Below are positions 1 to 4,185 of a DNA stretch of 6,914 nucleotides, in pieces. The position numbers and the translations under genes are program-made. The notes beneath the pieces are model-generated. The model saw only the letters and a list, made by a program, of their open reading frames with translations, did not search any database and had not been told where the DNA came from. The first letter of the stretch is position 1. The number at the start of each line of letters is the position of its first letter. The stretch comes from Bacteroidales bacterium. Lineage in GTDB: Bacteria > Bacteroidota > Bacteroidia > Bacteroidales > 4484-276. Location of the stretch: the NCBI GenBank assembly GCA_018400545.1, contig JAGYLT010000123.1, positions 1-6,914 on the forward strand. The letters run 5' to 3'.

Positions 1-2
1 CC

Positions 3-509
3 CCCATTGAGGGTGTGATGATGGGTACCCGCTGCGGTGACCTGGACGTAGGCGCACTGTTCCACATCATGAACAAGGAAGACCTGAACCTGAAAACGGC
101 CAATACCCTGGTGAACAAATTTAGCGGTGTACTGGGTGTTTCAAGGCTTTCGTCGGATATGCGTGATGTGGAGATTGCTGCCGAAGAAGGCAACCACCGG
201 GCACAGGTGGCATATAAGATGTATGCTTACCGGGTTAAAAAATACATCGGCGCTTATGCTGCGGTAATGGGAGGCGTTGACACGATTGTATTCACAGGCG
301 GCATTGGAGAAAATGATTCGGTGACCCGCGCCAACGCTATCGAAGGTTTGGAGTTCCTCGGTGTTAATTTCGATTTTGAACTTAATAAGGGGTTACGCGG
401 CAAAGAAACTATCCTGTCAAAACCTGACTCGAAAGTGAAGGTTTTGGTGGTTCCCACAAACGAGGAAATGATGATTGCCAAGGATACTTACGAGATTGTG
501 AGTAAATAA
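3..509 (+). CDS. ackA: acetate kinase, C-terminal part (5' end outside the window)
   Basis: Acetate kinase interconverts acetate plus ATP with acetyl phosphate plus ADP in the cytoplasm; in fermenters it makes ATP from acetyl phosphate. The frame is open from base 3 and enters as PIEGVMMGTRCGD, so only about the last 168 of the usual roughly 400 residues are present and the apparent starts at 15-23 are internal codons. Visible family motifs are MGTRCGD, the nucleotide-binding FTGGIGEN stretch, and PTNEE near the C-terminus, which carries the conserved metal-binding glutamate. The Cys in MGTRCGD, where many phyla have Ser, is what I remember from Bacteroidetes versions. The reading frame ends in TAA and is followed 22 bp later by a hairpin terminator. 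The usual partner, phosphotransacetylase, is not in the window; it may lie upstream. Function is very secure; only the missing N-terminus is unknown. Confidence 0.96.
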   Translation, partial: PIEGVMMGTRCGDLDVGALFHIMNKEDLNLKTANTLVNKFSGVLGVSRLSSDMRDVEIAAEEGNHRAQVAYKMYAYRVKKYIGAYAAVMGGVDTIVFTGGIGENDSVTRANAIEGLEFLGVNFDFELNKGLRGKETILSKPDSKVKVLVVPTNEEMMIAKDTYEIVSK

Positions 510-531
510 TCTGAAAGACAGAAAAGAAAGT

Positions 532-560
532 ATGCCGGGAAGAAATTTCCGGCATTTTTT
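532..560. terminator. bidirectional intrinsic terminator between convergent genes
   Basis: ATGCCGG (532-538) pairs with CCGGCAT (549-555). The stem extends through one G-T and two A-T pairs to a GAAA loop at 542-545. On the + strand it is followed by six T residues (555-560), a good terminator for ackA. Read on the - strand, the same hairpin is followed by a pyrimidine-rich, T-rich run (complement of 520-531), so it probably also ends the Mut7-C gene. That gene's stop codon (559-561) lies in the T tract. Confidence 0.8.
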
Positions 561-1308
561 ATTCCTGCAAAACTGAACGCATAAATTCCTGCATCTTTTG
601 ATAGTGGGAGCCCTCCCAGTAGATTTTTTGGCATGAGGTGCAACGGAAAAATTTCTCGTAGCATTTTTTGGTTCCGGTTTTCAGTTGGTCTTCAATTTCC
701 TTTTTATCCACTTTTGTCATCAGGCCGTTGCAATCCATGCAGCGCTTGAAAGGTTTAACCTGCCTGCTCAGGTCAAAGCGACGGATCACCTCCTGCAACT
801 GCTCCCTGGAATCCTGCGACCGCAGGAAATGTCCATGTGTTACTTTTCCGTTTTTCAGGATGCCCAAATCCCGGGTAAGGATAATTCGCTTTTCAGTAAC
901 CGACCGTTCAATAATTTCCGGATCATCCAGATCATTGCGATAATACGTATCAAAACCCAACATGCGCAAATACCGGCATAACTTACCGAGATGCACATCC
1001 AGGATAAAGCGTGTTTCGCGAAGCGGTTCAGGACGAAGCCGGTTAACCGGTGAAATATCCAAACGCTCAAAAACAGGATAAACAGAAATGCGGTCCCCCG
1101 CCTGCAACTGATAATCAAACCCAACCGGCTCTCCATGAACCAAAATCAAATCCACTTCAGTGTGGGGAACCCCCAAAGCTTCAATGGCATCTTTTACGGT
1201 TTGATTATACTTAAACGCAAAACCAAAATCCCGCTTTCTTTTGTTCAGCGGCAGAAAATCGTTGAGTTCTTCATAAAACCTGATATCAATAAATCTTCTT
1301 TCTGACAT
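559..1308 (-). CDS. Mut7-C family PIN-like RNase with N-terminal ubiquitin-like domain and zinc ribbon
   Basis: This 249-residue cytoplasmic protein has three parts. Residues 1-85 resemble the ThiS/MoaD-like ubiquitin fold seen fused to Mut7-C proteins, ending in GDRISVYPVFE with no terminal Gly-Gly. Residues 100-185 form the Mut7-C (DUF82) PIN-like core, with FILDVHLGKL (D104), LRMLGFDTYY, D126 and IILTRDLGIL (R146, D147). Residues 190-226 form a zinc ribbon with two CxxC pairs, C190/C193 and C223/C226. The family is predicted to be a metal-dependent RNase; the acidic residues fit, but the substrate is not known to me. The ATG at 1306-1308 is the natural start, since the ubiquitin-like domain begins directly after it. 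It has no Shine-Dalgarno sequence, as is usual in this phylum. A near-consensus TATATTTC (complement of 1313-1320) lies just 5' but has no matching TTG, so its promoter is uncertain. The gene is divergent from the RRM gene and convergent with ackA. Family assignment is strong; cellular role is unknown. Confidence 0.9.
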   Translation of the reverse strand: MSERRFIDIRFYEELNDFLPLNKRKRDFGFAFKYNQTVKDAIEALGVPHTEVDLILVHGEPVGFDYQLQAGDRISVYPVFERLDISPVNRLRPEPLRETRFILDVHLGKLCRYLRMLGFDTYYRNDLDDPEIIERSVTEKRIILTRDLGILKNGKVTHGHFLRSQDSREQLQEVIRRFDLSRQVKPFKRCMDCNGLMTKVDKKEIEDQLKTGTKKCYEKFFRCTSCQKIYWEGSHYQKMQEFMRSVLQE

Positions 1309-1425
1309 GCCGGAAATATAATTAAAACTAAATAGTCTCCGGGTAAGAAAAACCCAATAAAGATGATTTTCAACAGTTTGTTTACCCTAACCCTACTGTA
1401 GCAATGGATAAATCCTGGTGCAATC

Positions 1426-1497
1426 TATTGAAATCAGAACACCCTTTTACATTGGGATCCCTTCTGGAAGGACCGGGGTAAATTCTGATTTGCAACA
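1426..1497. repeat. nested inverted repeat / possible structured RNA element
   Basis: AAATCAGAA (1431-1439) pairs perfectly with TTCTGATTT (1483-1491). With G1492 bulged, the stem extends through three more pairs (1428-1430 with 1493-1495). Inside it, ACCC (1441-1444) pairs with GGGT (1476-1479). Inside that, CCTT (1460-1463) pairs with AAGG (1468-1471) around a CTGG loop, and the alternative palindrome GGGATCCC (1454-1461) overlaps it. The result is a roughly 72-nt nested fold with no coding capacity. It could be a small RNA, a decayed miniature element or a regulator site. The pairing is visible in the sequence; the function is inferred. Confidence 0.45.
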
Positions 1498-1554
1498 TTA
1501 GCACCGTTATCAATGATAAGAAACAAACTGTTATTACCATATAATAGAAAATCA

Positions 1555-1562
1555 TATCTTTG
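1555..1562 (+). promoter_or_regulatory. candidate -7 promoter element for the RRM gene
   Basis: TATCTTTG is a perfect match to the Bacteroidota primary-sigma -7 consensus TAnnTTTG. No TTG is present 17-23 bp upstream (that position reads CTGTTATTA), so the -33 half is weak. A start a few bases downstream would give a leader of about 105 nt before the ATG at 1674. Confidence 0.55.
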
Positions 1563-1585
1563 CACCCAAGTTCAAATCTAAGAAA

Positions 1586-1650
1586 AACGCAAACGTAAGC
1601 TAATTCCCTCTGCGTTGTTAGTTCTAAATTGCTCACTTTTTTTAGAATTA
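1586..1650 (+). promoter_or_regulatory. two hairpins in the 5' leader of the RRM gene
   Basis: The predicted leader has two inverted repeats. The first is AACGCA (1586-1591) with TGCGTT (1611-1616), 6 bp around a 19-nt loop. The second pairs 1619-1628 with 1641-1650, 10 bp including one G-U pair, almost all A-U, around a 12-nt loop. The second ends 23 nt before the start codon. A weak AU-rich stem close to the start could make translation sensitive to temperature or to the RNA-binding product itself. That is inference; only the pairing is seen. Confidence 0.4.
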
Positions 1651-1673
1651 TTAGTCACTTAACACATTTTGAG

Positions 1674-1925
1674 ATGAATATTTATGTAGGAAACCTTGAT
1701 TTCAAGGTTGATGATCAGGAACTTCAGGAGCTCTTCAGCAATTACGGAACCGTAAGTTCTGCAAAAGTTATCACTGATAAATACAGTGGACGTAGCAAAG
1801 GCTTTGGTTTTGTTGAAATGGATGATGAATCGGAAGCGAAAACCGCCATCGACGAATTGAATGGCAGCTCGCATCATGACCGCGACATCACCGTAAACGA
1901 AGCCCGCCCAAGAAAACAGTATTAA
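1674..1925 (+). CDS. small single-RRM RNA-binding protein
   Basis: This 83-residue protein is essentially one RNA recognition motif, a single-stranded RNA binder acting in the cytoplasm. RNP2 is IYVGNL (residues 3-8) and RNP1 is KGFGFVEM (42-49). The RNA-stacking aromatics Y4, F44 and F46 are in place; the last RNP1 position is Met rather than the commoner Phe/Tyr. The tail is short and basic (ARPRKQY), without the Gly-rich extension of plant and some cyanobacterial relatives. The frame is open upstream to 1629, but those 15 extra residues show no domain, and the RRM begins right at the ATG at 1674, as is normal for the family. Such proteins are common in Bacteroidota (the Rbp proteins of Bacteroides) and act as post-transcriptional regulators or RNA chaperones. 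It has a candidate promoter, a long structured leader and its own strong terminator, so it is probably monocistronic. The cold-shock gene follows 116 bp downstream. Confidence 0.93.
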   Translation: MNIYVGNLDFKVDDQELQELFSNYGTVSSAKVITDKYSGRSKGFGFVEMDDESEAKTAIDELNGSSHHDRDITVNEARPRKQY

Positions 1926-1944
1926 GAAACTGATCGAAGTAAAG

Positions 1945-1986
1945 TAAAACCTGCAGCGCTTTACTAAAGCCGCAGGTTTTATTTTT
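1945..1986 (+). terminator. strong intrinsic terminator after the RRM gene
   Basis: AAAACCTGC (1946-1954) pairs perfectly with GCAGGTTTT (1972-1980), and T1945 with A1981. An inner stem GCTTT (1958-1962) / AAAGC (1966-1970) closes an ACT loop, and five T residues follow at 1982-1986. It lies 20 bp after the stop codon and separates the RRM gene from the cold-shock gene. Confidence 0.88.
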
Positions 1987-2041
1987 ACACATTTAGCAGT
2001 TGTACATTATTAACACATTAAAACCATACAGAGCGTAAAAC

Positions 2042-2491
2042 ATGAGTAGATCGCAACAATCGTTTAACAAAAAAGAAGTTAAAAAACGGAAAGATAAAAA
2101 ACGGAAAGAGAAAGCTGAAAAGCGGCAAGCCCGCAAAGAAAGCGGATCATCCGGAAGCCTCGATGATATGATTGCGTACGTTGATGAGCATGGCAACATT
2201 CTCGACACGCCTCCCGATCCTGCAGAAAAAGAAGAAATCAAAGCTGAGGACATCCAACTGGCTCCTCCAAACCGAAATGACGGTAGCGAAGAGGAAACGG
2301 AAAAAACCGGGACAGTTGCATTTTTCAACACCTCCAAGGGATTTGGATTTATAAAAGATTCAATCAGTAAGCATGATATTTTCGTTCACATCAACAATTG
2401 CATCGACGAAATTTTTGACGGGGACAGAGTAACATACGAAGTTGAGCGTGGGCCAAAAGGACTTATCGCTGTGAATGTGAAAAAATTATAG
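2042..2491 (+). CDS. cold-shock-domain protein with basic N-terminal extension
   Basis: A 149-residue cytoplasmic nucleic-acid-binding protein. The C-terminal third (about residues 87-149) is a cold-shock OB-fold: GTVAFFN (90-96), the RNP1-like KGFGFI (99-104) and the RNP2-like DIFVHI (112-117). The family's usual KWFN reads AFFN here, so the conserved Trp is Phe94; the remaining stacking aromatics are kept. Ahead of it, residues 10-32 are a very Lys/Arg-rich stretch, probably a charged helix or disordered RNA-binding tail. SLDDMIAYVDEHGNI (39-53) is a conserved-looking patch, and 57-88 is an acidic, Pro-containing linker. This layout is recurrent in Bacteroidota; free-standing Csp proteins are about 70 residues. 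Such proteins melt RNA structure or act as RNA chaperones. The ATG at 2042 is the first in frame after the RRM terminator. I found no consensus promoter in 1987-2041, so it may depend on read-through or a divergent promoter. Confidence 0.92.
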   Translation: MSRSQQSFNKKEVKKRKDKKRKEKAEKRQARKESGSSGSLDDMIAYVDEHGNILDTPPDPAEKEEIKAEDIQLAPPNRNDGSEEETEKTGTVAFFNTSKGFGFIKDSISKHDIFVHINNCIDEIFDGDRVTYEVERGPKGLIAVNVKKL

Positions 2492-2533
2492 TTTTACAAG
2501 GGGCATAATCAACCGGACAAACCTGAATGAGAC

Positions 2534-2560
2534 AAGACCCCCTCCCTGAAAAAGGGTTTT
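2534..2560 (+). terminator. weak candidate terminator after the cold-shock gene
   Basis: CCCT (2544-2547) pairs with AGGG (2553-2556) around GAAAA, followed by TTTT (2557-2560). An alternative fold pairs AAGACCC (2534-2540) with GGGTTTT (2554-2560), including one G-T pair. Either is modest, but the position between convergent genes, 43-69 bp after the stop, is right. Confidence 0.4.
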
Positions 2561-2569
2561 CTGACCTCC

Positions 2570-2600
2570 AAAAAAACGATTTGTTTATAGATCGATAAAC
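2570..2600 (-). terminator. candidate terminator after the TlpA-like gene
   Basis: On the - strand GTTTAT (2600-2595) pairs with ATAAAC (2588-2583) around a 6-nt loop. After AAATCG come seven T residues (2576-2570). The stem is AT-rich and the T run is 6 nt away from it, so it is only a fair terminator. It starts 5 bp after the stop codon at 2605-2607. Confidence 0.45.
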
Positions 2601-2604
2601 CGGA

Positions 2605-3978
2605 TTAATGCAGGATATTCCGCTCGAACAATTCGGTTTTTAACTCTCCAAACGACATTGGTTTTGCAAGGATAGTTCTGTCCTGGAACACAAGGTACAT
2701 GGTTGGTGTGGCATATACATCATACTTTTGTACGATTTCTCCATTCCACTTTTTAAAATCCGAAATATTGATCCAGCCGTAATCGCCCTGCGCAAGAAAT
2801 CCTTCGAGTTCCTCCCGCGAATCGTCCAGAGAAACAGCAACTATTTCTAATTTGTCGTTGCTTTCGGGGAAATAGATTTGCTGCAGCTCCCGGATCAGGC
2901 TGGTGCAATGCGGGCACCAGGTGGCCCAAAAAACCAGCAGGGTGTATTGGGAACCCATTTCAGACAGCGTGATTTCGCGGCCTTCCAAATCGGTTGCTGT
3001 AAAATCAGGCACTTTTTTCCCCACTGAAAATTTCTTCAGGCTTTCCACTTTTTTTTCAAGTTGGGCCTTCCGCTCACTGTTTACACAGGTTTCCTCAAAG
3101 CTAATGTTATCGGCGATATACGTAATAACCTTTTCAAATCCGTAAGATTCAAATCCGGTAATCAGGTAATCCAGCACATAATTATAAACATCCTGGTTTA
3201 CGCTGGTCACATCCATAATTGTATTTACCGCCTTGATGAACTCCACCTGCAACTGATCCTTGGTCATACGGTTGTTTTGGTAAAACGAAAGATACTGCAT
3301 CACCTTCCCGGAAAAAACATTTGAATAAAGCAGGGAAGTATCGGTAAAATCCACATTGTCGAAAAAATGCACACGCATGTACTGCATGGCTTCGGCCTGG
3401 TCCATATCCAGCGGTGGTGAAGGTGTGTAATCCGATTTTATCAACCGGGATACCCAGGTGTCCTGATTATCCTCAACAATATCGTTTGCAAAATCGTCAA
3501 ATTCCTGATTTATGGATTTAAATTTATCGTAAACCTGATCGTAAAATGGATCATCCTGTGGATAATAAGCTTTAACCGGCCCAAGCAATTCCAGTTTGTA
3601 GTCCATCATATTTCGCCGGTTCAGATATTCAAAGTACAACTGATTTTCAATCGACTCGGTGAATTCGAGGCTGTCGATCAGTGCTATCCTGTTTGTTTTA
3701 AAACGGATGTCCTCATCATTAAAAATGACATCCATAAACTGATTGTTCAGAAACCGCAGCCTGTACATTCCGGTGTTGAAATCCGCAGGAAAAGTATAGC
3801 TAAAAGCACCTTTCTCATCCGTCATCACCGAATCTATCACCCGGTCTTCATTACCAAAAAAATTGGATATTTTAATCGTTTCATTATCCAAACCGGCGAT
3901 TTGGCCACGCAGATTAAAACTTTGAGAAAAAAGGATATTTGTTGTAAGCAGGCAGATGATCAGAAATAAAATTCTCAT
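2605..3978 (-). CDS. exported TlpA-type thiol-disulfide oxidoreductase with DUF4369-like N-domain
   Basis: This 457-residue protein starts with a signal peptide: a hydrophobic stretch 3-17, with likely cleavage around 18-19 in LFSQS. Residues 22-95 look like the beta-rich DUF4369 domain common in Bacteroidota TlpA proteins (LRGQIAGL, then VIDSVMTDEKGAFSY). Residues 105-315 are a mostly helical region without recognised motifs. Residues 319-455 are a thioredoxin-like AhpC-TSA/redoxin domain, with GKKVPDFTATDLEG, the active site WATWCPHC (C355, C358), AVSLDDSREE and the cis-proline loop YATPTMY (P425). It should exchange disulfides in the periplasm, reducing or isomerising exported proteins; partners cannot be read from sequence. 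C9 sits in the signal-peptide core without a proper lipobox, so I do not call a lipoprotein. The ATG at 3976-3978 is followed directly by the signal peptide. It lies 207 bp downstream of the peptidase gene on the same strand, with its own promoter candidate. Family is secure, substrate unknown. Confidence 0.92.
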   Translation of the reverse strand: MRILFLIICLLTTNILFSQSFNLRGQIAGLDNETIKISNFFGNEDRVIDSVMTDEKGAFSYTFPADFNTGMYRLRFLNNQFMDVIFNDEDIRFKTNRIALIDSLEFTESIENQLYFEYLNRRNMMDYKLELLGPVKAYYPQDDPFYDQVYDKFKSINQEFDDFANDIVEDNQDTWVSRLIKSDYTPSPPLDMDQAEAMQYMRVHFFDNVDFTDTSLLYSNVFSGKVMQYLSFYQNNRMTKDQLQVEFIKAVNTIMDVTSVNQDVYNYVLDYLITGFESYGFEKVITYIADNISFEETCVNSERKAQLEKKVESLKKFSVGKKVPDFTATDLEGREITLSEMGSQYTLLVFWATWCPHCTSLIRELQQIYFPESNDKLEIVAVSLDDSREELEGFLAQGDYGWINISDFKKWNGEIVQKYDVYATPTMYLVFQDRTILAKPMSFGELKTELFERNILH

Positions 3979-4004
3979 TGAACTAATTTTTTTATTCGTA
4001 GTTG

Positions 4005-4038
4005 CAAAAATAGAAAATTCATGCTACTGTCGGGTCAA
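4005..4038 (-). promoter_or_regulatory. candidate promoter of the TlpA-like gene
   Basis: On the - strand TATTTTTG (4012-4005) matches the TAnnTTTG -7 consensus exactly. A TTG lies at 4038-4036, 23 bp upstream, at the long end of the spacing reported for Flavobacterium promoters. The start codon follows 26 bp after the -7 element, giving a short leader. Confidence 0.55.
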
Positions 4039-4070
4039 GTGAGCATAGTTGGGGGTAGCTTTGACGGTTC

Positions 4071-4088
4071 ATTCCGAAATTTCGGGAT
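4071..4088. repeat. near-perfect 18-bp palindrome
   Basis: ATTCCGAAATTTCGGGAT holds the exact 12-bp palindrome CCGAAATTTCGG (4074-4085), and the flanks pair with one G-T. It sits between the peptidase stop and the TlpA promoter. No T run follows on either strand, so it is a poor terminator; an operator or a dispersed palindromic element are alternatives. Confidence 0.45.
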
Positions 4089-4117
4089 CGGAGGATTTGA
4101 AAATCAAGAGGTTGACC

Positions 4118-4141
4118 TGGAATTTTTCGGGGGACATTCCA
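4118..4141. repeat. short inverted repeat downstream of the peptidase gene
   Basis: TGGAAT (4118-4123) pairs with ATTCCA (4136-4141) around a 12-nt loop, 45 bp past the peptidase stop codon. On the - strand its loop carries CCCCGAAAA, similar to the CCCGAAATT of the nearby palindrome at 4071-4088. It may protect the 3' end of the peptidase mRNA, but no T tract follows it. Confidence 0.3.
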
Positions 4142-4185
4142 ACATAAAAATATGGTAGATTAGTCGTAAAGGTGCTGAGAAAAAA

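Larger units (their letters stand above)
1309..1673. other. 365-bp divergent intergenic region, no convincing gene
   Basis: This is the longest gene-free stretch in the window, between the divergent Mut7-C RNase and RRM genes. A reading frame at 1382-1636 on the - strand is open, but its product (Leu/Val-rich then Pro/Arg-rich) has no recognisable domain and it overlaps the RRM promoter and leader, so I do not call it. The stretch holds a nested inverted repeat (1426-1497), a consensus -7 element for the RRM gene (1555-1562), and two hairpins in the RRM leader. The part from 1321 to 1425 shows only a short GGGT/ACCC inverted repeat (1341-1355). Confidence 0.7.

Noticed and set aside
15..23. 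Apparent GTG/ATG start for acetate kinase
   Set aside because: The frame is open to the window edge and the preceding codons (PIEG) match the family, so these are internal codons of a truncated gene.
1448..1455. TACATTGG as a second + strand -7 element
   Set aside because: It has one mismatch to TAnnTTTG, sits inside the inverted repeat, and its nearest TTG is 17 bp upstream; the TATCTTTG at 1555 is better.
1382..1636. 84-codon - strand open frame in the divergent intergenic region
   Set aside because: No recognisable domain, no good start context, and it runs antisense across the RRM promoter and leader.
1629..1673. Upstream in-frame extension of the RRM gene
   Set aside because: The RRM fold starts at the ATG at 1674. 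The 15 extra residues show no domain features and the frame would start inside the leader hairpin.
3952..3954. Cys9 of the TlpA-like protein as a lipoprotein cysteine
   Set aside because: It lies inside the hydrophobic core (LIIC), without the Gly/Ala/Ser before Cys and too close to the N-terminus; a normal signal-peptidase site follows near residue 18.
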